Assembly (NCBI RefSeq): GCF_006980715.1
Contig: NZ_SBHN01000012.1
Span: 1 to 64,000 of the forward strand
Direction of reading: 5' to 3'
Length of the DNA stretch: 64,000 nucleotides
Source of the DNA: Telmatospirillum sp. J64-1
Lineage (GTDB): Bacteria > Pseudomonadota > Alphaproteobacteria > Rhodospirillales > Magnetospirillaceae
In this document: positions 17,779-26,618 of the stretch, piece by piece
Layout of the letters: each line of letters begins with the position of its first letter
Numbering within the stretch: position 1 is the stretch's first letter
Translations under genes and position numbers: made by a program
The notes under the pieces: model-generated
Databases searched by the model: none
What the model was told of the DNA's origin: nothing
What the model saw: only the letters and a program-made list of their open reading frames with translations

Positions 17779-19020
17779 TTGTCTTCCTCCTTCTCTCCTC
17801 GCCGCGTCGTCCTGTCCCTGTGCTTTGCCGAAGTGCTGACCATGGTCGGCGTTTTCGCCTTTCCCGCCCTGCTGCCGACCTTCATCGCCGAATGGGGGCT
17901 AAGCAATACCGAGGCGGGCTGGATCAGCGGCATCTATTTCGGCGGCTATGCCCTGGCGGTGCCGCTGCTGATGAGCCTGACCGACCGGCTGGATGCGCGG
18001 CGCATCTATATCCTGGGCGCGCTGGTCGCGGCCTTTTCGGCGCTGGCCTTCGCCTTGTGGGCGGAAGGATTCTGGACGGCGCTGCTGTTCCGTGCCCTGG
18101 GCGGCGTGGGGCTGGCGGGGACCTATATGCCGGGGCTGAAGGCGCTGGTGGACCGGGTCAGTCCCGAACAGGTGGGGAAGGAGAAGCAGGCCCGCTGGAT
18201 TTCCTATTACACCGCCAGCTTCAGCCTGGGGACCAGCCTGTCCTTCCTGGTCATCGGCGGCCTCGCGGAATTGCTGAGCTGGCGCGCGGCCTTCCTGTTC
18301 TCGTGCATCGCCGCCGTGATCGGGGCGGCGCTGGCTTGGTCCCTGCCGGTCAAGGTCCCGCGCAAGCCCGAGCAGCCGGCGGCCTTGCTGGATTTCCGCC
18401 CGGTGCTGCGCAACCGTCCGGCCATGGGCTACGTGCTGGGCTACACCACTCATATGTGGGAGCTTTTCGCCTATCGCTCCTGGGTCGTCGCCTTCCTCGC
18501 CTTCGTCCTGGTCTGGCAGGATGAAGGCGGCGGCATGGCGCCGACCACGGCCGCCACGCTGTCGGCGCTGCTGGCGATGGCGTCCAGCATCATCGGGGCC
18601 GATCTGGCTTCCCGCTTCAACCGCCGCAAGGTCATCGCCGCCGCCATGATTGCCTCGGCCCTGCTGTCGCTGGTGCTGGGCCTGACCGCGCAACTGCCCT
18701 ATGCCTGGGCGGTGGGGCTGGCCTTGCTGTTGGGCGTCCTGATCCAGGTGGATTCGGCGGCCCTGACCACGGGGGCGGTGCAGGTGGCCGAGCCGGGGCG
18801 GCAGGGGGCCACCATGGCGGTGCATTCCCTGCTGGGCTTCGCCGCCGCCTTCCTGGGGCCGCTGGCCTTCGGCGCCGTCCTCGATTTGGCGGGCGGGCAG
18901 GAGGATGTCGCCTCTTGGGGCTGGGCCTTCGCCTCGGTCGGAATAGTGGCGCTGCTGGGGCCACTGGCGCTATGGTGGTCGGCGCGTCCCTCGCCGGAGG
19001 AAAAAGGCCGGAGCTTATGA
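17779..19020 (+). CDS. MFS transporter
   Basis: This 413-residue major facilitator superfamily protein has about twelve membrane segments. The loop 2-3 motif TDRLDARRIYILG (near 72-84) matches the MFS signature, and there is a long central loop around 190-215. Start: TTG 17779 is used because the next in-frame ATG (17842) would cut into the first membrane segment. No good ribosome site is visible, so the start is uncertain. The substrate is unknown; the sequence resembles cyanate/nitrate or drug-type general MFS members. Confidence 0.82.
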   Translation: MSSSFSPRRVVLSLCFAEVLTMVGVFAFPALLPTFIAEWGLSNTEAGWISGIYFGGYALAVPLLMSLTDRLDARRIYILGALVAAFSALAFALWAEGFWTALLFRALGGVGLAGTYMPGLKALVDRVSPEQVGKEKQARWISYYTASFSLGTSLSFLVIGGLAELLSWRAAFLFSCIAAVIGAALAWSLPVKVPRKPEQPAALLDFRPVLRNRPAMGYVLGYTTHMWELFAYRSWVVAFLAFVLVWQDEGGGMAPTTAATLSALLAMASSIIGADLASRFNRRKVIAAAMIASALLSLVLGLTAQLPYAWAVGLALLLGVLIQVDSAALTTGAVQVAEPGRQGATMAVHSLLGFAAAFLGPLAFGAVLDLAGGQEDVASWGWAFASVGIVALLGPLALWWSARPSPEEKGRSL

Positions 19021-19048
19021 AACCGGCCGACGAAAGGAAAGGTCAGGC

Positions 19049-19375
19049 TTGCAAACTGAAAGAGCCGCAAGCGGGGCCCGCGCGCGCCGCCGCCGCAGGG
19101 TGATCGCCGTCCGCTCGAAGCGGGTCGTCCTGCTGAGTTCCGGCTCTACCTTGGTGGTGGCGGGAGTCGCCACGATTCCCACGCCCGTCCCGATCGGATT
19201 GCTCCTGATTGTGCTGGGCCTCTATTTCCTGGCCCGCGGCTCCAAGACGTCCCGCCGGGCCATTCCGGCCCTCCGCCGCCGCATGCCGTTCTTCTCGCGC
19301 AGCCTGAACGTCATCGGTCACCGCCTGCCCAAGCCCCTGCGCCAATTCATCGAACGCAGCGATCCGGGTGTTTAG
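19049..19375 (+). CDS. Small membrane protein, unknown function
   Basis: These 108 residues begin at TTG 19049, seven bases after AGGAAAGG. A very basic N-terminus (ARARRRRR) precedes two hydrophobic segments near 27-65 (VVLLSSGSTLVVAG and IGLLLIVLGLYFLA). The remainder is basic, with FFSRSLNVIGHRLPKPLRQFI. It probably sits in the inner membrane with both ends in the cytoplasm. The stop codon TAG lies at the very edge of an R1 repeat element. It starts 29 bases after the MFS stop and may be cotranscribed. Confidence 0.6.
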   Translation: MQTERAASGARARRRRRVIAVRSKRVVLLSSGSTLVVAGVATIPTPVPIGLLLIVLGLYFLARGSKTSRRAIPALRRRMPFFSRSLNVIGHRLPKPLRQFIERSDPGV

Positions 19376-19544
19376 CAGGCTGCGGAAAAGCTCCTGTTTT
19401 CCTCGTCATTCCCGCGAAAGCGGGAATCCATGCTGCCGCGGCATCCGTATTGAGCGGTTCGCATCTTCACAAGCCCCCACATGGGCCCCCGCCTGCGCGG
19501 GGGTGACGATGCGGTGTAGACAGAGCCGACTTTTCCGCAGCCTG
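19376..19544. repeat. Dispersed repeat, family R1, copy 3, with 15-bp terminal inverted repeats
   Basis: Ends CAGGCTGCGGAAAAG (19376-19390) and CTTTTCCGCAGCCTG (19530-19544) are perfect inverted repeats. Inside are the R1 palindromes ATTCCCGCGAAAGCGGGAAT and a CCCCCGCCTGCGCGGGGG-type arm. The element is 169 bp, non-coding, and has the form of a miniature inverted-repeat element. Confidence 0.85.
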
Positions 19545-19611
19545 TTAGAGCGTGATGCCCTGGCGGCGTTTCGAAGCATGGGGCGGGCTGCGCATTGAAG
19601 GGCGAAACTCT

Positions 19612-20448
19612 CTAGGCGCTTTCCGTGCTGATCCAGTCCAGCCGCCACCGTCCCTCCGGGGCGTCCAGCCGGTCGAGGATCTGCGGCAGGACGCCTTGCA
19701 GCACCTCGTCCAGCTGCCAGGGCGGGTTCAGCACGGCGATGCCGCAGCCGTTCAGGCGCGTTGGGTCGTCATTGCCGTGGATCAGCATTTCCGCCGTGAA
19801 GGCCTTGTCGGCGAGGGCGCCCAGCCGATCGAGGAAACGGTCCACCGGCTCGCGGCCCTTGATGGGATACCAGATGGCGTAGATGCCGGTCTTCCAGCGC
19901 CGCAAGGCTTCGGCGACGCCTTTCAGGATGCGGTCGAACTCGTCGCGGACCTCGAAGGGCGGGTCGATCAGCACCAGGCCCCGCCGTTCCGGTGGGGGCA
20001 GCAGGGCTTTCAGCGCCGTATAGGCGTCCATGTGATGGACCGCCGTCTGGGCATCGCGCCCGAACAGGCGCTTGAGCGTACCGCAATCCTCGGGATGCAA
20101 TTCGACCAGCACCAGCTTGTCCTGGGGGCGCAGCAGATGGCGCGCGACGCGAGGCGAACCGGGATAGATGCCGATGCCGCCCTGCGGGTTCTCGGCCGCC
20201 ACGGCGGCCAGATAGGGCGCCAGTTCCGGGATCGGTTCCCCTTCCATCAGGCGCAGGATACCGTCGCGGTATTCGCCGGTCTTGTTGGCCTGCACGGCGG
20301 ACAGGTCGTAGCGCCCGATTCCGGCATGGGTGTCATAGACGCGGAAGGGCGTGTCCTTGCGCTTGAGATGTTCGAGGATCAGCGCCAGGACGCCATGCTT
20401 GAAGACATCGGCGAAGTTTCCGGCGTGATAGATATGGCGGTAATTCAT
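19612..20448 (-). CDS. rlmJ: 23S rRNA (adenine-2030-N6)-methyltransferase RlmJ
   Basis: This enzyme methylates A2030 of 23S rRNA using S-adenosylmethionine. Its 278 residues match the E. coli length. The hallmark N-terminus MNYRHIYHAGNFADVFKH and the catalytic DPPFE motif (LVLIDPPFEVRDEF near 165) are present. The SAM-binding segment YDTHAGIGRYDL lies near 37-48. It is a single gene flanked by an R1 repeat downstream and a DinB-like gene upstream on the same strand. Confidence 0.95.
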   Translation of the reverse strand: MNYRHIYHAGNFADVFKHGVLALILEHLKRKDTPFRVYDTHAGIGRYDLSAVQANKTGEYRDGILRLMEGEPIPELAPYLAAVAAENPQGGIGIYPGSPRVARHLLRPQDKLVLVELHPEDCGTLKRLFGRDAQTAVHHMDAYTALKALLPPPERRGLVLIDPPFEVRDEFDRILKGVAEALRRWKTGIYAIWYPIKGREPVDRFLDRLGALADKAFTAEMLIHGNDDPTRLNGCGIAVLNPPWQLDEVLQGVLPQILDRLDAPEGRWRLDWISTESA

Positions 20449-20522
20449 CGGACCCAGGCGGTAGGGGGGAACCTTCCGCTCTCTTACAGCCTCGCTTGGC
20501 GGGAACCAAGGGCCAAGATGGG

Positions 20523-21017
20523 TCAGGCCTCGCGCAGGTAACGGATCAGGTCCAGCGAGGGCGGCGAGACCTGGGTATGGGACAGCATGTCATGCACCTG
20601 GCCGCGATGATGGGTCTGGTGGTTGAAGACATGGCCCAGGACATGGCCGAGGGGAATGTGATGTTCCTCGCCGGCCATGTTGCGATAGATCAGCGGCGCG
20701 GCCAGCCGGGCATCGTCGAACTCCGCCACCGTCGCGATGATCCGGGCGTCGAATTCCTTGCGGGCCTGGAACAATTCGGCGAAGTCCTGATGCAGGATAT
20801 GGTCGAGGGAGGGAATGGACTCCTCCCGGCCCTCGATGCGCGCCAGCCATATCCTGTCGCCGACCAGAACATGGTTCAGCGTGCCGAGGATCGTGCCGAA
20901 GAAGGATGGGCGGCTTTGCGTCAGTGCCGGTTCGGGCAACTGGCCGCAGGCGCCGTAGAGGCGGTGATTGGCCCAGGCATTGTAGCCTGCAAGGATGCGG
21001 ATCCAGTTCGCATCCAT
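20523..21017 (-). CDS. DinB-family protein
   Basis: This 164-residue four-helix protein starts at ATG 21017 (MDANWIRILAGYNAWANHRLY). DinB-fold metal ligands are visible as HVLVGDRIW (His near 48), and HVFNHQTHHRGQVHDML near 130-146 with two candidate histidines. Members bind divalent metals and include thiol transferases, and most are uncharacterised. Its start overlaps the stop of the upstream outer-membrane-protein gene by one base (TGATG), so the two are translationally coupled. Confidence 0.88.
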   Translation of the reverse strand: MDANWIRILAGYNAWANHRLYGACGQLPEPALTQSRPSFFGTILGTLNHVLVGDRIWLARIEGREESIPSLDHILHQDFAELFQARKEFDARIIATVAEFDDARLAAPLIYRNMAGEEHHIPLGHVLGHVFNHQTHHRGQVHDMLSHTQVSPPSLDLIRYLREA

Positions 21018-21619
21018 CAGAAGCGCCAGCCTAGCCCGGCGCCGAAGCGGACCTGGTTTTCGCCCTCGCCCCTTTCGTCGAGGGGCAGGGTGCGGCGGGC
21101 GGCGGCGCTGCCCGAGACGGATAGGCTGGAGGTGATCGGCCGCGACAGGGTGACCGAGAGATTCACGTCGCCCTCGCGGGTCAGCGAGGTTTGGTCGGCA
21201 TCGAACCAGCTGTCGGACAGGCTGCCCGCGCCATAGGCGGCGCCGACGCGCAGGGTATAGGTCGCGCCGGTCTGGGCGAGGGGGGCAGACCACGAAGCGC
21301 CCAGATCGGCGGCGGTGCCGCTGATGTGATCGGGCGCCAGGCCGACATCGAAGCGCCAGGAGTCCAGGGAATATTCGGCATAGCCGCCCATGCGCAGCGA
21401 AGAAGCGCCGCGTCTTTCCGGACCCTCCTGTTGCTGGATGTTGCCGGGCAGCAGGCGCAGGCCCGCCGTGACACCCTGGCCTTCATAAAGATCGAAACGC
21501 AGATCGGTCTGGCCGCGGGTCAGGCGCGTCTCGCCGCTGCCTTCTTGCTGCTGGAAGGCGAAGGCGGGGGCGGACAGCGCCAGGACGACGCCAAGACTAG
21601 CCAGAAACAAACGGCGCAT
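21017..21619 (-). CDS. Small predicted outer-membrane beta-barrel protein
   Basis: This 200-residue secreted protein has a clear signal peptide (MRRLFLASLGVVLALSAPAFA). The mature part is built of alternating-polarity strands, e.g. YTLRVGAAYGAGSL and VNLSVTLSRPIT. It ends in GLGWRF, the terminal phenylalanine typical of barrel proteins recognised by Bam. Eight or so strands fit the length. I cannot assign a family. It is translationally coupled to the DinB-like gene, an unusual pairing. Confidence 0.68.
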   Translation of the reverse strand: MRRLFLASLGVVLALSAPAFAFQQQEGSGETRLTRGQTDLRFDLYEGQGVTAGLRLLPGNIQQQEGPERRGASSLRMGGYAEYSLDSWRFDVGLAPDHISGTAADLGASWSAPLAQTGATYTLRVGAAYGAGSLSDSWFDADQTSLTREGDVNLSVTLSRPITSSLSVSGSAAARRTLPLDERGEGENQVRFGAGLGWRF

Positions 21620-21915
21620 GATTGCGGATCTTCAGTGAAGGATTGTCTCAATATAGCGCTGCGGGAGAACAAGGTCCAAGGGCATTATGGCGTAAGGGCA
21701 GAAGGCAGGGAGAATATGGATATCCCTTTCTTTTGGATGGTTTCTGCGCCTAAGTCGGTGGGATGATTTCAACAGGATAGCGCAAGGGTATGGTGGCTGG
21801 ACATCCCCGTCCGGCTGATCCACAGTACTTCTGTCCTAATATGCGCGCCAAGCTTCCTCCGATGGGCAGGGAAGCCATTGCCTTCCAGGTGCGCTGCACA
21901 CAGATACTTCTCTCC
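21620..21915. other. Gene-free divergent region
   Basis: This 296-base gap between the divergent outer-membrane-protein gene and the DMT transporter has locally lower GC and an AT-richer block at 21690-21750. No RNA gene, repeat or clear hairpin was recognised. The DMT transporter frame is open back to 21790, so part of it could be coding if an upstream start is used. Confidence 0.5.
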
Positions 21916-22854
21916 ATGATGCCACAGCAGACCGAAGCTCCCGTTCCTCCAGAAAAGCCCGCGAATACCGCCCTCGGCGGCTTGGCCGCCCTGTCCGGCA
22001 ACATGCGCGGGGCCTTGTGGATGCTGGCCGCGGCAGCCTCCTTCGCCTCGATGAACGGCCTGATCAAGGGGCTGGGGCAGGAGATGCATGCCTTCGAGAT
22101 CGCCTTTTTCCGGGCGCTGTTCGGCCTGCTTCTGGTGGCGCCCTTCGCCATGCGGGGCGGTATCGGCATGGTGAAGACCAAGAAGCCCCATCTCCACCTG
22201 CTGCGGGCGGTGCTGGGGGTGACCGCGATGATCACCAGCTTCTATGCTTTTACCCAATTGCCGCTGGCGGCGGTGACGGCCATCCTGTTCACCAAGCCGC
22301 TGTTCATGATCGTTCTGGCGGTGCTGTTCCTGGGTGAGGTGGTGCGCTGGCGGCGCTGGGCGGCGACGCTGGTGGGCTTCATCGGCATGCTGGTCATTTT
22401 GCAGCCCTGGTCGGGGATGGGCCTGGGCCCGGCGGCCTTGTGGGCGGTGCTGTCGGCCTTCGCCATGGCCGGGGCGCTGGCCATGGTGAAGAAGATGACG
22501 GAGACGGAACGGCCGGCGACGATGCTGTTCTGGTTCACCGTCGCGGCGACGGTCGTTTCGGCCATACCGGCGGCCATGGTTTGGCAGACGCCGACCGGCG
22601 GGCAGCTGGCGCTGCTGGTCCTGATCGGCGCCCTGGGCAGTGCCGGCCAGTATCTTGCGGTGCGGGCCTATCGCGTGGGCGAGGCCACGCTGGTCACGCC
22701 GCTCGATTATTTCCAGCTGCTGTTCGCCGGGGTCATCGGTTACTGGGCGTTCAGCGAAATGCCCGGTATCTGGACGGCGGTGGGGGCCGCTATCATCGTC
22801 GCCTCGACTTTCTATATCCTGCGCCGTGAGGCCAGGTTGGGCCGTACGCCCTGA
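21916..22854 (+). CDS. DMT superfamily transporter (EamA type)
   Basis: This inner-membrane drug/metabolite transporter has 312 residues from ATG 21916 and about ten membrane segments arranged as two EamA repeats. Each repeat closes with a hallmark such as FLGEVVRWRRWAATLVGFIGML (near 135) and DYFQLLFAGVIGYWAFSE (near 265). Alternative in-frame ATGs at 21790, 21841 and 21862 exist and none has a strong ribosome site. The chosen start leaves a short soluble proline-rich leader before the first helix. The substrate is unknown. Confidence 0.85.
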   Translation: MMPQQTEAPVPPEKPANTALGGLAALSGNMRGALWMLAAAASFASMNGLIKGLGQEMHAFEIAFFRALFGLLLVAPFAMRGGIGMVKTKKPHLHLLRAVLGVTAMITSFYAFTQLPLAAVTAILFTKPLFMIVLAVLFLGEVVRWRRWAATLVGFIGMLVILQPWSGMGLGPAALWAVLSAFAMAGALAMVKKMTETERPATMLFWFTVAATVVSAIPAAMVWQTPTGGQLALLVLIGALGSAGQYLAVRAYRVGEATLVTPLDYFQLLFAGVIGYWAFSEMPGIWTAVGAAIIVASTFYILRREARLGRTP

Positions 22855-22873
22855 GACTTAGAGGAGAAGCCGC

Positions 22874-24253
22874 ATGTCTGACAAAAAGCGCATCCTTGTC
22901 GAGCCGAAGCGCGGCATCCTCCGCACGCTGACCCGCGCCGAGGTCGCCAGCCTGCAAGAGGCCGGTCATAACGGTGTCCATGAGCTTTTCCGCCAGTGCT
23001 GCATCGCCGTGCTGAATACCGGCCTGGCCATGGACGACAGCAAGAAGATCCTCGAGCGCTATACGGAGTTCGACGTCGGAATCCTGGTCACCTCGCGCGG
23101 GGTGTCGCTGGAGCTGCACAATGTTCCCTACAACGAAAACGTCTTCGTCGACGGCGAGCTGAACCAGGGCACCGAGGAGCATCTGTTCAGCGTGCTGCGC
23201 GACATCGTCTTCTTCCGTTCGGAAGTCCAGCGCACCGCCGCCTATGACCTGGAAAGCAGCCAGGGCATCACCGATGCCGTCTTTGCGATCTTCCGCAACG
23301 CCAACCTGATCGACGTCAACCGCCCGCCGGCCATGGTGGTCAATTGGGGCGGCCATTCCATCACGCGCGAGGAATACGAATATTCCAAGATGGTCGGCTA
23401 TCATCTCGGCCTGCGCGGCTGCGATATCGGCACCGGCTGCGGGCCGGGCGCCATGAAGGGGCCGATGAAGGGCGCCGCCTTGGGCCATCTGAAGCAGCGC
23501 GTCGGCAACGGCATGTATCTGGGCCTGACCGAGCCCGGCATCATCACCGCCGAGAGTCCCAATCCCTCGGTCAATTCGCTGGTGATCTTCCCCGATATCG
23601 AAAAGCGCCTGGAAGGCTTCGTGCGGCGCGGCCACGGCATCATCGTCTATCCCGGCGGCGTCGGCACGGCCGAGGAGATCCTCTATCTGCTGGGTATCCT
23701 GATGCACCCGGAGAACAGCGAGATTCCCTTCCCGCTGATCTTCACGGCCGAGGAGAAGTACCGCAATTATTTCGACCTGATCCACCGCTTCATCGCCAGG
23801 ACGCTGGGCCAGGAGGTCTGCGAGAAATACGAGATCGTCATCGGCAATCCCGCCGAGGTGGCGCGGCGCATGAAGCGCGGCATCCAGGTGGTCGAGGAAT
23901 TCCGCCGGGCCAATGACGACCACCCGCATTTCAACGGGCTGCTGCATATCGACACCGCCTTCCAGCATCCCTTCGCGCCCACCCACGAGAACGTGTCGAA
24001 GCTGGACCTGTCGATGGATCAGCCCAAGCACATGCTGGCGGCCAATCTGCGGCGCATGTTCTCGGCCCTGGTGGCGGGAAATGTGAAGGCGGAAGGCATC
24101 AAGGAGATCGACGAGCACGGTCCCTACGAGATCCGCGCCCCCCGCGCCTTGATGGACGACCTGGACGAGCTGCTGCGCACCTTCGTCGAGCAGGGCCGCA
24201 TGAAGATCAACAGGGACGAATATCGCCCCTGCTACCGTCTGGTCGGGGAGTAA
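22874..24253 (+). CDS. ppnN: Nucleotide 5'-monophosphate nucleosidase PpnN (YgdH family)
   Basis: This 459-residue cytosolic LOG-fold enzyme hydrolyses purine and pyrimidine monophosphates to base and ribose-5-phosphate. The LOG motif PGGVGTAEEIL is near 260. Upstream is the segment GCDIGTGCGPGAMKGPMKGA near 178. The N-terminal domain (RGILRTLTRAEVASLQEAG) is that of the YgdH subfamily, which in E. coli is controlled by (p)ppGpp. The start has GAGGAGAAG eight bases upstream. It is monocistronic by spacing. Confidence 0.93.
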   Translation: MSDKKRILVEPKRGILRTLTRAEVASLQEAGHNGVHELFRQCCIAVLNTGLAMDDSKKILERYTEFDVGILVTSRGVSLELHNVPYNENVFVDGELNQGTEEHLFSVLRDIVFFRSEVQRTAAYDLESSQGITDAVFAIFRNANLIDVNRPPAMVVNWGGHSITREEYEYSKMVGYHLGLRGCDIGTGCGPGAMKGPMKGAALGHLKQRVGNGMYLGLTEPGIITAESPNPSVNSLVIFPDIEKRLEGFVRRGHGIIVYPGGVGTAEEILYLLGILMHPENSEIPFPLIFTAEEKYRNYFDLIHRFIARTLGQEVCEKYEIVIGNPAEVARRMKRGIQVVEEFRRANDDHPHFNGLLHIDTAFQHPFAPTHENVSKLDLSMDQPKHMLAANLRRMFSALVAGNVKAEGIKEIDEHGPYEIRAPRALMDDLDELLRTFVEQGRMKINRDEYRPCYRLVGE

Positions 24254-24261
24254 GGGAGGGA

Positions 24262-24318
24262 ATTACTTGGGCTCTGCCCAAACCCGCCAGGAGGCTTGGC
24301 CTCCTGGACCTCGGGGAG
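24262..24318. repeat. Short palindromic repeat related to 29253-29295
   Basis: The motif GCCCAAACCCGCCAGGAGGCTTGGCCTCCTGGA contains a perfect CCAGGAGGC/GCCTCCTGG hairpin. A related stretch (GCCCAAACCCGCAAAGG...) lies after the mug-like gene at 29258. It could act as a transcript end for ppnN. Confidence 0.55.
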
Positions 24319-24337
24319 AGGCGAGCGCTTGCCCATG

Positions 24338-24448
24338 CTTCGAGACGCCCCTGCGGGGCTCCTCAGCATGAGGTCTATCTTATTCAGGAATATAAAGAAA
24401 TTAGCCTCACCCTGAGGAGGCTGCAAAGCAGCCGTCTCGAAGGGTGAG
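24338..24448. repeat. Dispersed repeat, family R2, copy 1
   Basis: Ends CTTCGAGACGCC and GTCTCGAAGGGTGAG are inverted, with inner arms CTCCTCAGCATGAGG and CCTCACCCTGAGGAGG. A second copy lies at 51465-51557. It is non-coding and about 110 bp, with a divergent, AT-rich centre. Confidence 0.8.
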
Positions 24449-24474
24449 CGGACCATCGCCTGTACCCGACAATG

Positions 24475-24804
24475 TTACGCCTGCGCCCGCCCCCGCGAGA
24501 AGGGCATCCGGCCCAGCCCGGCCTGGGCTTTCGCGCGGTGTTCCTCGGTGATGTGCGGGCCGGCCATCTTCAGGGCGGCGAGCAGCACCGCGATGTCGTC
24601 GAGCCAGCCGAAGCCGAGCAGGACATCGGGGATGATGTCGATGGGCATGAACAGATAGGCCAGGGCGGCCAGCAGGATGGCTTTCGCCCGCATGGGCGTG
24701 CGCGGGTCACGGGCAGCATAGACGGCGGCCAGAATCTCGGTGGCCATGGGCCAGAGCCGAACCATCTTCCGCATGATGAAACCAGCACGCAGCAAACCGA
24801 TCAT
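24475..24804 (-). CDS. YkvA/DUF1232 family small membrane protein
   Basis: This 109-residue protein starts at ATG 24804 with AAGGAGG six bases upstream. The DUF1232 core is clear: MRAKAILLAALAYLFMPIDIIPDVLLGFGWLDD, of which ALAYLFMPIDIIPD is the family signature, near residues 48-61. A hydrophobic stretch suggests membrane association. The function of the family is not established. Confidence 0.88.
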   Translation of the reverse strand: MIGLLRAGFIMRKMVRLWPMATEILAAVYAARDPRTPMRAKAILLAALAYLFMPIDIIPDVLLGFGWLDDIAVLLAALKMAGPHITEEHRAKAQAGLGRMPFSRGRAQA

Positions 24805-24899
24805 TCCATTCCTCCTTGGGGATGGAAGGCATATAGCCTTCTCCGGAAGGATCTCCAGGGGGCTCATCCCTGCGGCGGCGAGCCCCCTCCGAAAGTGAG

Positions 24900-26060
24900 T
24901 CAGTCCAGGATCACATGGGGAAGGAAGCGCGAGGTGTCGCGCGTGATCGGACCGGAATCCTCGCGGATGCCGATGCCGCAGGGCTGGCTGGCGACGGTCC
25001 AGGAACCGATGACGGTGTGGTTGCCGTCGAATTCCGGCAGGGGATGCAGGGCCTGGCGGATATAGCCTTCCGCGCCATAGGGGCCGGGGGCGGTGACGGT
25101 TTCGCTGCCGGGACGGATCAGCTCGACATTGGCGCCCTCGCGCGAGAACAGCGGCTTGCGGGCGTAGGAGCCGCCCAAGGAGGAGGCGGCCGGGTCATCC
25201 TCGAAATAGGCGGGCAGCAGGTTGGGATGGCCCTCGAACATTTCCCACAGCAGGGGCAGCAGGCCCTTGCTGGAGAGGATCAGCTTCCAGGCAGGTTCGA
25301 TGAAGGTCACGCCGCTATCGGGCACATGCTGGGCGAATTCCTCGCCCATGATCCATTCCCAGGGATAGAGCTTGAACAGATGGGTGATGACGGTGTCGTC
25401 GACATCGGTGAAGCGGCCGATGGGATCGACGCCGATCTCGTCGATATAGAGGAAGGGCGCTTCCAGCCCGGCCTGTTCGGCGCAATCGGCCAGATAGGCG
25501 ACGGTGGCGCGGTCCTCGCTGGAATTGCGCGCGCAGGTCACGTGCAGGGGGCCGTCGATGCCGAAGCGGCTCAACGCATCGACCAGATGCTCGTGGATGG
25601 AATTGTACTGGTCGCAGCCATGCGGGATCAGCCGCTTCTCCATGGCCTGCTCCAGCCAGATCCACTGGAAGGTGGCGCTTTCATAGAGCGAGGTCGGGGT
25701 ATCGGCGTTGTATTCCAGCAGCTTGGCCGGGCCGGTGCCGTCATAGGCGAAGTCCATGCGGCCGTAGAGGTTCTTTTCCTGGCGGCCCCAACTGGCGCGC
25801 AGATAGTCGTGGAAATGGGCGGGGATGCCCAGTTTCGAAAGAAGGGCGTTGTCGCCAAGCGCACGCTCGACCACGGCGAAGCACATCTGCTCCAGTTCGG
25901 CGGTCGGGGCTTCCAGATCATCCTCGATCTGGCGCAGGGTGAACTGGTAATAGGCGCTTTCGTCCCAATAGGTCTGTCCGCCGACGGAATGGAAGGAGAA
26001 GCCCAGGGCTTCGGCCTGGGCGCGCCAATTGGGGCGTTCGGCGACGGGAATACGCTTCAT
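24900..26060 (-). CDS. ygiC: Glutathionylspermidine synthase-like ATP-grasp protein (YgiC family)
   Basis: These 386 residues have the family's conserved features: QTYWDESAYYQF near 29-40, YGRMDFAYDGTGP near 99-111, LEYNADTPTSLYES near 114-127, and ARKPLFSREGAN near 305. They form the ATP-grasp ligase domain of glutathionylspermidine synthase without its amidase domain. YgiC/YjfC proteins probably ligate a peptide or glutathione-like acid to an amine, but the E. coli members show no confirmed glutathionylspermidine activity. It follows a ygiB homologue by six bases, repeating the enterobacterial ygiB-ygiC pair. Confidence 0.9.
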   Translation of the reverse strand: MKRIPVAERPNWRAQAEALGFSFHSVGGQTYWDESAYYQFTLRQIEDDLEAPTAELEQMCFAVVERALGDNALLSKLGIPAHFHDYLRASWGRQEKNLYGRMDFAYDGTGPAKLLEYNADTPTSLYESATFQWIWLEQAMEKRLIPHGCDQYNSIHEHLVDALSRFGIDGPLHVTCARNSSEDRATVAYLADCAEQAGLEAPFLYIDEIGVDPIGRFTDVDDTVITHLFKLYPWEWIMGEEFAQHVPDSGVTFIEPAWKLILSSKGLLPLLWEMFEGHPNLLPAYFEDDPAASSLGGSYARKPLFSREGANVELIRPGSETVTAPGPYGAEGYIRQALHPLPEFDGNHTVIGSWTVASQPCGIGIREDSGPITRDTSRFLPHVILD

Positions 26061-26066
26061 GATGAC

Positions 26067-26618
26067 CTAGCCGCCGTAGCTCATGCTGCCGGACCGTTGG
26101 GACGTGCTGGTCGCCGTCGAGCCGAAGCCCCCGCGCGAGACGGTCGAGGTCTTGACGGTGGGCGCGGCGGTGGCGGTGCGCGGCACGTTGGTGATGCCGG
26201 TATTGTTGCCGACGCTGGTCCGCTCGGCGGTCTGCATGCCGCCGCCCTGGGCCGGATAGAGGGGCTGGGTCGCGGCGCCGCGATTCATCATGCTGCCCAT
26301 CAGATAGCCCATCATCATGGGCATGAAGAAGCCGCCTCCGCCGCCCTGGGCGACCTGTTCGCCACCGGCTTCGCACTGGCCGACGCCGAATTCGGCTTCG
26401 CATTGCTCGCGGCTGGTGAATTTCGGCGCCACTTCCTCGTGACGGGCGGCGGCCTGGGCGAAATTGCTTTCGCAATATTCGAGGGTGAAGGCGCCGTCCG
26501 AGATGCAGTGGTCCACGGAGCGGTAGACCGCAGCTTCGACACTGTCATCCTGGCAGGCGGTCAGCACGAACACGCTGGCAGCCATGGTGGTCAGCGCGAC
26601 AGCCTTGCTTCTCTTCAT
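26067..26618 (-). CDS. ygiB: YgiB/DUF1190 family lipoprotein
   Basis: This 183-residue secreted lipoprotein starts at ATG 26618. A signal sequence ends in the lipobox LTAC, with Cys22 as the lipidation site. The mature region has Cys residues in DHCISDG, YCESNF, EQCEAEFG and GQCEAGG, then a Gly/Met-rich stretch (GGGGGFFMPMMMGYLMG) and a Ser/Thr-rich tail ending SGSMSYGG. This is the DUF1190 layout. It is paired with ygiC downstream. The function is unknown, with an envelope role suspected. Confidence 0.88.
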   Translation of the reverse strand: MKRSKAVALTTMAASVFVLTACQDDSVEAAVYRSVDHCISDGAFTLEYCESNFAQAAARHEEVAPKFTSREQCEAEFGVGQCEAGGEQVAQGGGGGFFMPMMMGYLMGSMMNRGAATQPLYPAQGGGMQTAERTSVGNNTGITNVPRTATAAPTVKTSTVSRGGFGSTATSTSQRSGSMSYGG

